A stretch of 37,279 bases of DNA from an uncultured Pelagibacteraceae bacterium (GCA_902580565.1 CACHLD010000008.1:1-37279); one strand, 5' to 3'; positions 24,410 through 34,181 are shown, counted from the first letter of the stretch. Translations and numbers: made by a program. The notes: generated from the letters alone by a model not told the origin.

Positions 24410-25350
24410 ATAACAAACCAAGACACCCAGAAAAAGTAAATAAACCTTTTAATCCCATTAAGAAAAAACCTGAATGGATTAGGTCAAAAATCTTGGATTC
24501 AAAAACTTTTTTTCAAACTAAAAAAGTTGTAAATCAATATAATTTAGTGACTGTTTGTCAGGAAGCAAATTGTCCAAATATAACTGAATGCTGGAGTAAA
24601 AAACACGCAACCTTTATGATCATGGGGGATACATGCACAAGAGCTTGCGCTTTTTGTGACGTAAAAACAGGAAAACCTGAAAAGTTAGATATATTTGAAC
24701 CAATTAAAATTTCTAATGCAGTTAAAAAATTAAATTTGAAACACGTTGTTATAACCTCAGTAGATAGAGACGACCTTAAAGATGGTGGTTCAGAACATTT
24801 TTATAAAGTTGTAAAGGCTACAAGAGAAAAGAATCCTGACACTTCAATAGAAGTTTTAACTCCTGATTTTTTACGAAAAGGAGACTCTTATAAAAAAATT
24901 CTTGAAGCAGATCTTGACGTCTTTAATCATAATATAGAAACAGTGCCAAGGCTTTATCCATCAGTAAGACCTGGAGCTAGATATTTTGCTTCATTAGAAC
25001 TTTTAAAAAATGCAAAGAAACAAAATAAAAAAATTTTTAGTAAGTCAGGTATAATGGTTGGACTTGGAGAAAATAAGGAAGAAATTATTCAAGTAATGGA
25101 TGATTTAAGATCCGCTGAGGTAGATTTTATTACAATAGGTCAATATTTACAACCTTCCCCTAAACATCACCCACTTCAACGTTATTATCATCCTGATGAG
25201 TTTAAAGAACTTGAAACAATTGCAAAAACTAAAGGTTTTTTATTAGTATCATCTTCTCCACTTACAAGATCTTCTTATCATGCTGATGAAGATTTTAGAA
25301 AGTTACAAGTTGAGAGAAATAAAAAACTTGAATGTCATCAGCCACTATAA
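24406..25350 (+). CDS. lipA: Lipoyl synthase (radical SAM)
   Basis: LipA inserts two sulfurs into octanoyl groups on 2-oxoacid dehydrogenases and the glycine cleavage H protein. Seen: the auxiliary-cluster cysteines C51, C56 and C62 in [12 protein letters not shown], and the radical-SAM cluster C77, C81 and C84 in [27 protein letters not shown] and [10 protein letters not shown] follow, then [14 protein letters not shown] and the C-terminal RSSYHA serine motif. The 314-residue length is normal. It overlaps the upstream gene by four bases and coq10 by nineteen. Confidence 0.97.
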   Translation: MNNKPRHPEKVNKPFNPIKKKPEWIRSKILDSKTFFQTKKVVNQYNLVTVCQEANCPNITECWSKKHATFMIMGDTCTRACAFCDVKTGKPEKLDIFEPIKISNAVKKLNLKHVVITSVDRDDLKDGGSEHFYKVVKATREKNPDTSIEVLTPDFLRKGDSYKKILEADLDVFNHNIETVPRLYPSVRPGARYFASLELLKNAKKQNKKIFSKSGIMVGLGENKEEIIQVMDDLRSAEVDFITIGQYLQPSPKHHPLQRYYHPDEFKELETIAKTKGFLLVSSSPLTRSSYHADEDFRKLQVERNKKLECHQPL

Positions 25351-25775
25351 AGAAAATTATACCTTGCAAAAAAGAACAATTAATTGAGATGGTTCTTGAT
25401 ATTGAGAAGTATCCTGAATTTGTTCCTTGGTGTATAGAGGGCAAATTATATGATAAAATAGATAACAATGATGTATTAACTTTTAAAGGAGATTTAAAAG
25501 TTGGAAAAAGTATACTTAATGAAACTTTTTCAAGTCATGTTTCCTATTACAAAGAAAAAGATAAAATTATTGTTTCAAATCTTGAAGGACCTTTAAAACA
25601 TTTAAAAAATGAGTGGAATTTCAAAGAAATAAATAATACAACTCAATTAGAATTTTTTATAGATTTTGAGTTGAAAAATCCAATTTTGAATGGAATAATG
25701 AAAAAATCTTTCGAAATTGGTTTGAATAAAATAGCTAAATCCTTTGAAGAGAGAGCAATTAAACTATTTAAATAA
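25332..25775 (+). CDS. START-like ubiquinone-binding protein (COQ10/RatA family)
   Basis: Proteins of this family hold hydrophobic ligands; the mitochondrial homologue Coq10 binds ubiquinone, while the E. coli homologue RatA is described as affecting ribosomes. Seen: a single 147-residue START-like domain with the typical opening '[15 protein letters not shown]', a central strand with [16 protein letters not shown], and a C-terminal helix. The start lies inside lipA (19-base overlap), and no other in-frame start near it would keep the conserved first strand. The lipA-coq10 order is usual for alphaproteobacteria, which favours the Coq10 role. Confidence 0.88.
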   Translation: MSSATIKKIIPCKKEQLIEMVLDIEKYPEFVPWCIEGKLYDKIDNNDVLTFKGDLKVGKSILNETFSSHVSYYKEKDKIIVSNLEGPLKHLKNEWNFKEINNTTQLEFFIDFELKNPILNGIMKKSFEIGLNKIAKSFEERAIKLFK

Positions 25776-26086
25776 TGTTTTTAGTTTCATCTTTATTAAT
25801 CTTTTTTTTTCTTTCTTTTAAAATATTATCTAATTATATAAAGAAAATTAGAACAGGAGATCCAAATGAAAGCGATTTAACTTACTGGATGTTTTCATAC
25901 GATTTTAGATCCCCTAATAAGGATTGGATTCCAGAAGATAATAAATTAAGACAAAGAAAAAGAGCAAGAAATGCTCTGGTATTCGTGTTGTATCTAACTG
26001 TATTTTGTATATTTTTATTGTTTAATAGTTTTATAGCTCACTTGCTTGAAGCTATAGTTCATCAAAAGTTTGCTTATCCAGTTTAA
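25775..26086 (+). CDS. Unknown small two-helix membrane protein
   Basis: I do not recognise this 103-residue protein. Seen: a hydrophobic helix at about 3-19, and a conserved-looking polar middle with Trp and Tyr (YWMFSYDFRSPNKDWIPED, about 37-55). A basic patch KLRQRKRARN follows, then a second helix at about 68-92 and a short tail. The basic patch suggests that the middle loop is cytoplasmic. It overlaps the coq10 stop by one base (TAATG), so it is translated with that unit. It converges with cinA, with only two bases between the stops. Confidence 0.7.
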   Translation: MFLVSSLLIFFFLSFKILSNYIKKIRTGDPNESDLTYWMFSYDFRSPNKDWIPEDNKLRQRKRARNALVFVLYLTVFCIFLLFNSFIAHLLEAIVHQKFAYPV

Positions 26087-26088
26087 AA

Positions 26089-26559
26089 CTATTTCAATAA
26101 TTTAAGTAAAAGGGAAATAGATTTTTTGACAGACGCTCTTTGAATAGATGATCTACCTTTATTTCTAAATTGATTTTTGCTGACAATTACTTTTTTTCCA
26201 CTTTTTATACCAATATAGACTAGACCTACTGGCTTTTGTTTAGTTCCTCCGTGAGGACCAGCAACTCCTGTTATAGAAACACATATTTTGCTTTTACTAA
26301 TTTTACTAAGATTATTAACCATAGATAAACAACACTGAATACTCACAGCACCATATTTTTGAATAATTTTTTTAGGAACTTTTAAAATATTTATTTTAGA
26401 TTGATTAGAGTAGGTAACTAAACCCATAGTGAATATTTTTGATGCACCACTTACAGAACTAATAGTACTTGAAAGCATTCCTCCAGTGCAGGACTCAGCT
26501 ATGGCTAATTTAAGATTTTTTCTTTTTAAAATTGATACAATTTTTTTATTTAAATTCAT
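26089..26559 (-). CDS. pncC: CinA C-terminal domain protein / NMN amidase PncC
   Basis: This stand-alone CinA C-terminal domain is the nicotinamide-nucleotide amidase that recycles NMN to nicotinate mononucleotide. Seen: the serine-bearing AESCTGGMLSS near 20-30, MGLVTYSNQSK, KYGAVS and SITGVAGPHGG. The 156-residue length shows that the N-terminal CinA domain is absent, as in E. coli PncC. It overlaps pgpA by four bases and is the last gene of the ispDF-pgpA-cinA group. Confidence 0.9.
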   Translation of the reverse strand: MNLNKKIVSILKRKNLKLAIAESCTGGMLSSTISSVSGASKIFTMGLVTYSNQSKINILKVPKKIIQKYGAVSIQCCLSMVNNLSKISKSKICVSITGVAGPHGGTKQKPVGLVYIGIKSGKKVIVSKNQFRNKGRSSIQRASVKKSISLLLKLLK

Positions 26560-27062
26560 GTAAATAGTTTTGATTTTATAACCATAAATATTATTAAAGT
26601 TAAAACAACATAAAAACCTGCAACAACATCGTCCATAATAACACCAAAACTATTTTTAAACTTTCTATCAATAAAATTAACGGGGAATGGTTTTTTAATA
26701 TCAAAGAACCTAAATAAAATAAAAATATATATATAAAATAAGATAGCCTCTTTAGACTCTTTATTAGTTCCATGCGCTATTTCATAAAGATAGATAGGTA
26801 TTGATTGACCTATCACCTCATCAATAACAACTTCTTTTGGATCCTTGTTAGAATCTTCTTTTATATAACTTGCAACTGCTAAAAATGAGTAAAGAAATAC
26901 TGCTATTAATATTATCAAGATAGTACTTTTAGATAAATCCAAAATATGGAAGGAGCTAAATAAAAAAATGGTAGTAATTAATGAGGTAACTGTACCAGGT
27001 GCATACCTTATAGTTCCAACTCCAAAAAAAGTTACGAATAAAAAATTTATATTCTTAATCAT
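26556..27062 (-). CDS. pgpA: Phosphatidylglycerophosphatase A
   Basis: PgpA removes the phosphate of phosphatidylglycerophosphate to give phosphatidylglycerol. Seen: 168 residues with GTIRYAPGT near the start, the acidic VIDEVIGQ segment, FRFFDIKKPFPVNFIDRK, and the C-terminal GVIMDDVVAGFY, all characteristic of the family, together with several membrane helices. It overlaps ispDF by eight bases and cinA by four. Confidence 0.92.
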   Translation of the reverse strand: MIKNINFLFVTFFGVGTIRYAPGTVTSLITTIFLFSSFHILDLSKSTILIILIAVFLYSFLAVASYIKEDSNKDPKEVVIDEVIGQSIPIYLYEIAHGTNKESKEAILFYIYIFILFRFFDIKKPFPVNFIDRKFKNSFGVIMDDVVAGFYVVLTLIIFMVIKSKLFT

Positions 27063-28200
27063 ATTTAATTACTGAAGTTATCACTTCACAAGCAATAGCT
27101 TTTTCTTTTCCTATTACACCTAATTTTTCTGTTGTTTTACCTTTTATATTAATTTGATTTTTTGAAATTTCACATAGTTTAGCAATATTATTTATAAATT
27201 TGGTTTTAAATTTTTTAATTTTTGGATATTGAGTAATAATATTTAAATCTATATTATTTATTAAATAACCTTTTGCCTTTATTTTTTCTACAACTTTTTC
27301 TAGCAAAATTGTTGATCTTATATTTTTAAATTTTTTACTTTTATCAGAAAACATTTGACCTATGTCACCCATTTTACATGCTCCAAGAATCGAGTCTGTA
27401 ATCGCATGTAATACTGGATCCCCATCTGAATGACCTAAAGTGCCTAAATGTGATTTAATTTTTAATCCTGCTAAATAAAGTTTTCTTTTTGGAACAAGTC
27501 TATGGACATCAAAGCCAATTCCGACACTTTGTGTTGATTTGTAAATAGTTTTTAAATTTTGAAAGTCTGCAAATTCAGTGATCTTAAAGTTATTTTTTTC
27601 ACCTTCTATAAATTTAACTTTATTCAAATCCATATAAAGCGAGATATCGTCATCTTTATATTTACCTGAATTAATTTTGTGTAAATGATAGATTTCTTTT
27701 AAATTAAACGCTTGCGGAGTCTGAGTAAGAAATAAATTATCTCTATTTTTACCTAAAATATATTCACTTATACTAGAGTCTATTTTTTGTTTTACAGCAT
27801 CTTGAATATCCAATTTTGGTACCACAGCTCTAGCGTTCTTCATATTTCTAATTATTGAAGCAAATAGCTTTAATGAAAAATTAGGTCTTGCTACGTCGTG
27901 AATTAAAACTTTTGAAATTGTTTTTGTATTTTTTAGATGTTTTAAAGCGTTAAAAGTAGATTGTTGTCGATTTTTTCCACCTGCAATTAGTTTTATATTT
28001 TTTAATTTTAGGGATTTGACTCTTTTTGAGTCTTTTTTATTATATACAAGAATTATTTTTTTAACTTGTTTAAAATGACGTGCTTTATTGACATTAATTT
28101 CTATTAATGATTTACCCGCAATTTTTTGGTATGCTTTGCCTATATTAGACCTAAATCTATGGCTATTACCACCTGCAAGAATGATTAAACAAAAACTCAT
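27055..28200 (-). CDS. ispDF: Bifunctional IspD/IspF (MEP pathway)
   Basis: One polypeptide carries two MEP-pathway enzymes: 4-diphosphocytidyl-methylerythritol synthase (IspD) and methylerythritol cyclodiphosphate synthase (IspF). Seen: the IspD domain at about 1-220 with the nucleotide-binding LAGGNSHRF, HDVARP at 101-106, and LTQTPQAF. The IspF domain from about 225 has metal ligands D231 and H233 in GFDVHR, GHSDGDPVLHAI, GDIGQMF and the closing KGKTTEKLG. The fusion is common in alphaproteobacteria, where IspE, which acts between them, is separate. It diverges from ntrY across a 48-bp AT-rich spacer. Confidence 0.96.
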   Translation of the reverse strand: MSFCLIILAGGNSHRFRSNIGKAYQKIAGKSLIEINVNKARHFKQVKKIILVYNKKDSKRVKSLKLKNIKLIAGGKNRQQSTFNALKHLKNTKTISKVLIHDVARPNFSLKLFASIIRNMKNARAVVPKLDIQDAVKQKIDSSISEYILGKNRDNLFLTQTPQAFNLKEIYHLHKINSGKYKDDDISLYMDLNKVKFIEGEKNNFKITEFADFQNLKTIYKSTQSVGIGFDVHRLVPKRKLYLAGLKIKSHLGTLGHSDGDPVLHAITDSILGACKMGDIGQMFSDKSKKFKNIRSTILLEKVVEKIKAKGYLINNIDLNIITQYPKIKKFKTKFINNIAKLCEISKNQINIKGKTTEKLGVIGKEKAIACEVITSVIKYD

Positions 28201-28248
28201 GTTATAAACTTATATTATATTTTAATGAATAATTAACGCTTATTTAAA

Positions 28249-30030
28249 ATGTTTAAAATTATAAAAAACTTTAATTGGATTATTTTATCGTCATTTTTGT
28301 GTATTTTAATGGGTATTACAACATTTCTTACATTTATAAACGAAGGATTTATCCCACTTACCGATCAAAATTTACAAGTTTTATTAATAATTGACATTTT
28401 GTTACTATTTGTTTTTTTTAGTTTAATTTTTAAAAATTTTTATAGATTTTATTACTCAGGAAAAAAAAATAAAACTGGCTCACAAACAAATTTAAAATAT
28501 ATTTCAATTTTCTCAGTTTTTACTCTATTTCCATCGTTAGTTGTTGCAATATTTTCATTATTTCTTTTTAATTTCGGAATTCAAAATTATTTTGATAAAC
28601 AAATTACAAAAGCTGTAAATAATTCTTATGATGTAGCGAAAAATTATTTAGAGGAAAGTAAAAAAAATGTAAAATCAGATGTTATTTTGATGAGCGTAGG
28701 TTTAAATAGAGCTTCAGATTTTTTTTACTCAAACACTAACAGATTTAAACAAATAATGAATTCCGAAAAAATTTTAAGAAGAATAGATGATGTTTATTTA
28801 ATAGATAGCTTGGGCAATGTTTTAATTTCAAATGTTAGAGATATAGCTGATGAATTTGTGATACCAACAGACGAAGATTACAATGAAGCATTAGAAGGAA
28901 AAACAGTTTTTATTACAAATAATCTAAAAAATAAAACAACAGTAATGACAAAACTTACCTCTTTAGTTGATACCTATCTATATATTTCGAGAAATATCGA
29001 CTCTGAAATTTTACAATATTTAGATGAGACAGAACAAGCAGTTAGTTTTTATTATTCAGTTGAAAATAGCCAAACAGGAATAAAAGTCACATTTGCAATA
29101 ATTTATGTAATTGTTGTAACGTTACTTTTATTTTTATCTACATCTATAGCAATAACATTTGCTTCAAAACTTACCAAACCTATAATTAATCTAATAAGAG
29201 CGTCAGAGTCTATCAGCAAAGGTGCTCTCGATGTAAAAGTTCCTAATATAGAGGCAGACGAGGAACTAAAACAGTTAAATACAAATTTTAACTTAATGAT
29301 AAATAGGTTGAAAAAACAACAAGATAAATTACTTGCCTCTGAAAGATACGAGGCATGGGAAAGTATTGCCCGAAAACTTGCGCACGAAATTAAAAATCCT
29401 CTAACTCCAATACAGCTGTCAATCGATCGATTAAGAACTAAATATTCTTCAAAAATTAAAAACGAAGGAGAAGATTTTGAAAAATATCTAGAAACAATCA
29501 ATAGACAAATTAAAGACATTGAAAATTTAGTGAATGAATTTTCTAATTTTGCAAGAATGCCTAGGCCTATTATGAAAAAGATTAATCTTTTAGATGTAGC
29601 AAAAAGATCCATAGATTTTATTAAGATGACATCAAAAAATGAAATTAATTTAAGTTCAAACTTTAAAAAGTTATTTATTAATGGAGATGCTGAACAACTT
29701 AATAGAGTTTTTATCAATTTAATTAAAAACTCTGAAGAGGCATTCTTAGATTTAGTTAAAAAAAACACTGATTTTAAAGGTAAAATTGACATAGAAATTA
29801 CTAATAATAATGACTATATAGTTGTAATATTAAAAGATAATGGCACCGGTATATCAGATACAAAAAAAGTAATGACGCCTTATTTCACTACTAAAATAAA
29901 GGGTACAGGGTTAGGATTACCTATAGTAAGTAAAATTATAAATGAACATTCTGGTGATTTCTTATTACAAAACAGGAAAGATGGTACAGGAATAAATATT
30001 GAAATATTATTTCCCAAATTAAATGCATAA
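28249..30030 (+). CDS. ntrY: NtrY-like sensor histidine kinase without PAS domain
   Basis: NtrY is the membrane sensor paired with NtrX, linked in alphaproteobacteria to nitrogen, redox and envelope responses. Seen: three N-terminal membrane helices (about 9-30, 41-62, 84-108), a periplasmic sensor region, and a fourth helix (about 281-303). A HAMP domain (about 305-357) and a HisKA domain with phospho-acceptor H379 in LAHEIKNPLTPIQLS follow. The ATPase domain has NLIKNSEEAF, KDNGTGIS and TKIKGTGLGLP. NtrY proteins usually have a PAS domain between HAMP and HisKA; here the HAMP runs straight into HisKA, which explains the length of 593. It overlaps ntrX by eight bases. ntrB and ntrC, its usual neighbours, are missing. 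Confidence 0.93.
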   Translation: MFKIIKNFNWIILSSFLCILMGITTFLTFINEGFIPLTDQNLQVLLIIDILLLFVFFSLIFKNFYRFYYSGKKNKTGSQTNLKYISIFSVFTLFPSLVVAIFSLFLFNFGIQNYFDKQITKAVNNSYDVAKNYLEESKKNVKSDVILMSVGLNRASDFFYSNTNRFKQIMNSEKILRRIDDVYLIDSLGNVLISNVRDIADEFVIPTDEDYNEALEGKTVFITNNLKNKTTVMTKLTSLVDTYLYISRNIDSEILQYLDETEQAVSFYYSVENSQTGIKVTFAIIYVIVVTLLLFLSTSIAITFASKLTKPIINLIRASESISKGALDVKVPNIEADEELKQLNTNFNLMINRLKKQQDKLLASERYEAWESIARKLAHEIKNPLTPIQLSIDRLRTKYSSKIKNEGEDFEKYLETINRQIKDIENLVNEFSNFARMPRPIMKKINLLDVAKRSIDFIKMTSKNEINLSSNFKKLFINGDAEQLNRVFINLIKNSEEAFLDLVKKNTDFKGKIDIEITNNNDYIVVILKDNGTGISDTKKVMTPYFTTKIKGTGLGLPIVSKIINEHSGDFLLQNRKDGTGINIEILFPKLNA

Positions 30031-31390
30031 AGATATTTTAGTAATTGACGACAACCCGGATATACGTTTTCTTATTTGCAACATATTAAAAGAGCAAAAC
30101 TTTAACGTTCGTTCAGCAGCAAATTATGATCAAGCATGTTTGGAAATTAATAAAAAATTACCAGATTTAGCTATTATTGACATAAAATTAGATAAAACTG
30201 ACAAAGATGGAATAGACCTTTTAAAGTTAATAATCAGTAAAAGTAAACTCACGCCAGTTATAATGATTTCAGGACATGCAACTGTTCAAATTGCTGTAGA
30301 AGCAATTAGAATTGGAGCCTACGAATTTATAGAAAAACCTTTTTCAACAGAAAAAATATTAAATTATGTGAAAAGAGCTTTAGAAAATGCATCACTCAAA
30401 CTTGAAAAAGATATTATAGAAAATAAATTATTTCATTCTTTTGAACTTATTGGAAAAAGTACATCAATTAATAAAACAAAAAAAACGATAGAAAAACTGT
30501 CGACATCAGAAAGCAGGATTTTAATTTCCGGACCTACAGGATCAGGAAAAGAATTAGTCGCAAGGAAAATTCATAAAAATTCTTTAAGGTCTAAAGAGCC
30601 GTTTGTAATACTTAATGCTGCATTACTTAAAGAAAAAACATACGAAAAAGAACTTTTTGGTCAGGAGTTTGATGATGGAAATATTTCTTTTGGCGCGTTA
30701 GAAAGAGCTAACAGAGGTACATTGTTAATTGATGAAGTCTCAGAGATTCCTTATGAAACTCAAGCTAATGTCTTAAGGGTTTTAATTGATCAAAAATTTA
30801 AAAGAATAAATGGGTCTAAAGATATTACTGTAAATATTAGACTTATTTCCTCTACTTCAAAAAATTTAAAAGAATTTGTAGAAATAGGAAAATTCAGAGA
30901 GGATTTATTTCATAGATTGAATGTTGTGCCTCTAGAATTAACTCATTTGAGTTCTCGAACTGAAGACATCCCATTATTGATAAATTATTTTAAGGAAAAA
31001 CTTTCTGAAATTAATGGAGTTCAACAACCTGACATTGATATTAACAATGACAATTTGTATACTTACAATTGGCCAGGAAATGTTAGAGAGCTTAGAAATT
31101 TAGTGGAAAGAGTAACAATACTCTCAGCGAATGAAAGTAAAGAAAATATTAATAAAATTATGAATGACATTTTACTATCCTCAACTAACACTAGTAGTGA
31201 CCTATCATTAATGGAAAAATCTTTTTCTTCACCTTTAAAAGAAGCTAGAGAGCATTTTGAAAAAGAATACTTGATTACTCAATTAAAAAAAAATCATGGA
31301 AATATTTCAAAAACTGCTGATTTTATAGGCATGGAAAGATCTGCTCTTCATAGAAAATTAAAATCTTTAGGCATAAAAGGCATCAACTAA
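30023..31390 (+). CDS. ntrX: NtrX-like response regulator lacking the GAFTGA loop
   Basis: NtrX is the DNA-binding partner of NtrY. Seen: a receiver domain (1-120) with acidic pocket D9/D10 and phospho-acceptor D53. A central AAA+ domain has Walker A GPTGSGKE at 170-177, Walker B D237/E238 in LLIDEVSE, and an arginine-finger region FREDLFHRLNVVPL. A Fis-type helix-turn-helix is at the C-terminus (NISKTADFIGMERSALHRKL). The loop after ELFG (210-213), which in sigma54 activators carries GAFTGA, here reads without it and ends SFGAL. It is therefore unlikely to open sigma54 promoters and probably regulates sigma70 promoters. The 455-residue length is normal. Confidence 0.94.
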   Translation: MHKDILVIDDNPDIRFLICNILKEQNFNVRSAANYDQACLEINKKLPDLAIIDIKLDKTDKDGIDLLKLIISKSKLTPVIMISGHATVQIAVEAIRIGAYEFIEKPFSTEKILNYVKRALENASLKLEKDIIENKLFHSFELIGKSTSINKTKKTIEKLSTSESRILISGPTGSGKELVARKIHKNSLRSKEPFVILNAALLKEKTYEKELFGQEFDDGNISFGALERANRGTLLIDEVSEIPYETQANVLRVLIDQKFKRINGSKDITVNIRLISSTSKNLKEFVEIGKFREDLFHRLNVVPLELTHLSSRTEDIPLLINYFKEKLSEINGVQQPDIDINNDNLYTYNWPGNVRELRNLVERVTILSANESKENINKIMNDILLSSTNTSSDLSLMEKSFSSPLKEAREHFEKEYLITQLKKNHGNISKTADFIGMERSALHRKLKSLGIKGIN

Positions 31391-31391
31391 A

Positions 31392-32765
31392 ATGAATATA
31401 ATTATATGTGGAGCTGGCAAAGTCGGCTTTTCAATAAGCAAACAATTATCAGCTCAAGGTCACTCCGTAACAGTCATAGACCAATCTTCGGAGGACATTA
31501 AAAAGATTAATGAAACTCAAGATGTAAAAGGTATAGTAGGTCGAGCTACACTTCCAAGTGTTTTAGAAAATGCAGGTGCAGAAAACGCAGATATGGTAAT
31601 CGCTGTTACTCGTAATGACGAAACAAATATGATTGTTTGTCAGCTAGCAAGTTCACTATTCAATGTATCAAAAAAAATTGCAAGAATTAGAACAAAAGAC
31701 TTTTTAGAGGGAAAATGGAGTAAATTATACAATAAGTCTAATATTCCTATTGATGTAATTATTTCTCCAGAGCTAGAGGTAGCTAAATCTTTATATAGAA
31801 GACTTGAAGCTCCAGGGGCTTTGGATAACGTTCCATTTGGAAATGATAAAGTAAAAATGCTGGAGATCTCGATTGAAAAAAATTGTCCGATTAAAAATAT
31901 TCCACTCAAAGATTTAACAAAAAAATTTCCAGATTTTAAAGCAAATATTCTTGGTGCTTTAAGGAAAGATAAATTCATTTATTTAAAAAAAAATGATAAA
32001 ATACTTGAAGATGACAATGTTTACGTAGTTGTAAGCAGCAATCAACTTAATGCAATTCTTAAAGCTTTTGGCCACGAAGAAAAAATTGCAAAGAATATTT
32101 TAATTATTGGAGGAGGAAATATTGGTTTAAATTTGGCAAAAATGCTTGAAACAAATTTTGATGATGTTCGTATAAAGATAATTGAAAAAAATAAAATCAG
32201 AGCTGAAGAAATTGCAAATGAGCTTTCATCTACAATAGTTATAAATGGAGATGCTTTAGATGAAGATATATTAAAAGAAGCAAATCTAGAAGACTCAGAA
32301 ACAGTTTTAGCACTTACTAATGATGACGAAAACAACATGATGGCTTGTGTGTTAGCTGAGAAAACAGGTTTAAAGAAAAGGACAATAGCGATAGTTACTA
32401 AAACTAATTATAACTTGTTACAAGACTCTTTAAATATCGACGATCTAGTAGATCCACGTATGACAACTGTTTCAAGAATTATGGAACATGTCCATAGGGG
32501 AACTATAGGAACAGTTTATTCACTTTTAGATGGAAAGTTTGAATTTATAGAAGCTAAAATTTTAGAAAAATCAGAGCTATTAAACAAGCAAATAAGAGAT
32601 TCAAATTTACCTGAGGATATTAGAATAGGTGCTATAGTTAGAAAAGAGCAAGTTATAATACCTAGATCTAATTTTATTTTTGAAAAAGGTGATTTAATTG
32701 TTTTGCTTGCTAAACGAGAACAATTAAAAGAAGTTGAGAATATTTTTAGTATAAGCTCAATTTAA
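31392..32765 (+). CDS. trkA: Trk potassium uptake regulator TrkA
   Basis: TrkA is the cytosolic, nucleotide-binding gating ring of the Trk potassium channel. Seen: two tandem RCK-N Rossmann domains, starting IIICGAGKVG near 3 and ILIIGGGNIG near 236. Each is followed by a TrkA-C domain; the second closes with 'F-E-K-G-D-L-I-V-L-L-A'. The 457-residue length matches the duplicated TrkA form. It follows ntrX by one base, and its channel subunit trkH follows after two bases. ntrX-trkA is a usual alphaproteobacterial pairing. Confidence 0.96.
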   Translation: MNIIICGAGKVGFSISKQLSAQGHSVTVIDQSSEDIKKINETQDVKGIVGRATLPSVLENAGAENADMVIAVTRNDETNMIVCQLASSLFNVSKKIARIRTKDFLEGKWSKLYNKSNIPIDVIISPELEVAKSLYRRLEAPGALDNVPFGNDKVKMLEISIEKNCPIKNIPLKDLTKKFPDFKANILGALRKDKFIYLKKNDKILEDDNVYVVVSSNQLNAILKAFGHEEKIAKNILIIGGGNIGLNLAKMLETNFDDVRIKIIEKNKIRAEEIANELSSTIVINGDALDEDILKEANLEDSETVLALTNDDENNMMACVLAEKTGLKKRTIAIVTKTNYNLLQDSLNIDDLVDPRMTTVSRIMEHVHRGTIGTVYSLLDGKFEFIEAKILEKSELLNKQIRDSNLPEDIRIGAIVRKEQVIIPRSNFIFEKGDLIVLLAKREQLKEVENIFSISSI

Positions 32766-32767
32766 AA

Positions 32768-34180
32768 ATGAATTTTAAGGGTATAAGTTATTATTTAGGT
32801 TTATTTTGTTTACCAATTAGTTTTTTAGCATTTATTAATATTTTATATTCTTCATACTTTGACTTTTTTTTAAGTATTAATTCTTACATTACAACTCTTA
32901 TTATCTCTCTAACTATCGGTTTAACTTTTTTTTTAATAGGAAAAAATTCTTTAAAAAAAATCAATTTTATAGAACAATTAATCTTAATATTTTTAGTATA
33001 TACATTAGTTTCAGCTTTAATATCTATACCTTTTTATCTGAGCAACTATCAAGTTACGTTATTAAATTCATTTTTTGAGTCTGTATCTGGACTTACAGGA
33101 ACTGGATTCTCTATTTTTGAAAATATAAAATATCTAGATCCTACTTTAATAATTTGGAGATCCTCATCTCAATGGATAGGTGGATTATATTTTTTAATTT
33201 TTTTGATAATAATCTTTTCTAATAAACAATTTAACTTTAAAATGAATGATCTAACATTTTCTGGAGATGGGAGTATAAGCTCAGAAAATAATATCAAAAG
33301 TCTTATCCTAAAAATTTTTATTTTATACTCTACTTTGAGTTTTGTAATTTTTATACTTTTAAACTTAGCTGAAGTAAGAATGTTTAATTCATTAAATTTA
33401 AGTATGAGTTTAATATCAAACAGTGGTTTCCTACCAACTAATACCTTAAAAAAGATCATTGAAACTAATTTTCAAAAAATAATTTTTATTTTTTCTTTAT
33501 TAATCTCAATGTTAAACTTTTTCTTAATTCTAAATATTTTTAAAAAAAAAATATTAATTAGAGAACATAAAGAAGATTTATACCTTATAATTTTAGCTGT
33601 AATATTTATTTTACTAATATATTTTAATGAAAATATGGGAATTGAAACAACTATTAGTATTATTAGTAGTTTAAGTAATTCAGGACTATCCTTAACAAAC
33701 GAGGGAAATAATTTAAGTTTATATTTTTTATTGATAGCCTGTATAGGAGGATCGGTTATTTCTAACTCATCAGGAATTAAATTAGTGAGGTTTTATATTC
33801 TAACAAAAACCACAGGAGCAGAAATTATAAAATTAATAAGTCCAAATAGTGTAGTGAATAGAAACATGTATGCTACAGGAAGAAAAATTACCGACGATAA
33901 TATAAAAAATTCATTTTTGATTTTTATTTCATTTTTTATAAGCATATTTATTCTTTCAGGTATATTAATTGTAGATGATATTAATTTTGAAAATTCATTT
34001 AAATTATCTATTTTAACTATAACCAATACTACAATTTCAGGAATGTTTGGTATCGAAAATATGAATTTTTCTAATTTACTAACAACATCTAAAGTAAGTT
34101 TGATAATGTTTATGATTATTGGAAAAATTGAGCTAATATCAATTTTTTTAATAATCAAAAAATTATTTTTTAAAGATTAA
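32768..34180 (+). CDS. trkH: Trk potassium channel subunit TrkH
   Basis: TrkH is the membrane channel through which potassium enters; TrkA gates it. Seen: 470 mostly hydrophobic residues with four pore-loop repeats. The first is ESVSGLTGTGFS at 104-115; the others are the weaker ISNSGF, SLSNSGLSL and NTTISGMFG segments, each with the conserved glycine of the selectivity filter. Membrane helices surround each loop. The protein is Phe/Ile/Asn-rich, as AT-rich coding would produce. It directly follows its partner trkA. Confidence 0.93.
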   Translation: MNFKGISYYLGLFCLPISFLAFINILYSSYFDFFLSINSYITTLIISLTIGLTFFLIGKNSLKKINFIEQLILIFLVYTLVSALISIPFYLSNYQVTLLNSFFESVSGLTGTGFSIFENIKYLDPTLIIWRSSSQWIGGLYFLIFLIIIFSNKQFNFKMNDLTFSGDGSISSENNIKSLILKIFILYSTLSFVIFILLNLAEVRMFNSLNLSMSLISNSGFLPTNTLKKIIETNFQKIIFIFSLLISMLNFFLILNIFKKKILIREHKEDLYLIILAVIFILLIYFNENMGIETTISIISSLSNSGLSLTNEGNNLSLYFLLIACIGGSVISNSSGIKLVRFYILTKTTGAEIIKLISPNSVVNRNMYATGRKITDDNIKNSFLIFISFFISIFILSGILIVDDINFENSFKLSILTITNTTISGMFGIENMNFSNLLTTSKVSLIMFMIIGKIELISIFLIIKKLFFKD

Positions 34181-34181
34181 T

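Noticed and set aside
28201-28248. Promoter elements between ispDF and ntrY
   Set aside because: The spacer must hold divergent promoters, but it is so AT-rich that several -10-like hexamers fit equally well and no convincing -35 singles one out.
29103-29792. 229-codon open frame antisense to ntrY
   Set aside because: It covers the HAMP and HisKA coding region of ntrY and shows only low-complexity Ser/Phe/Leu sequence.
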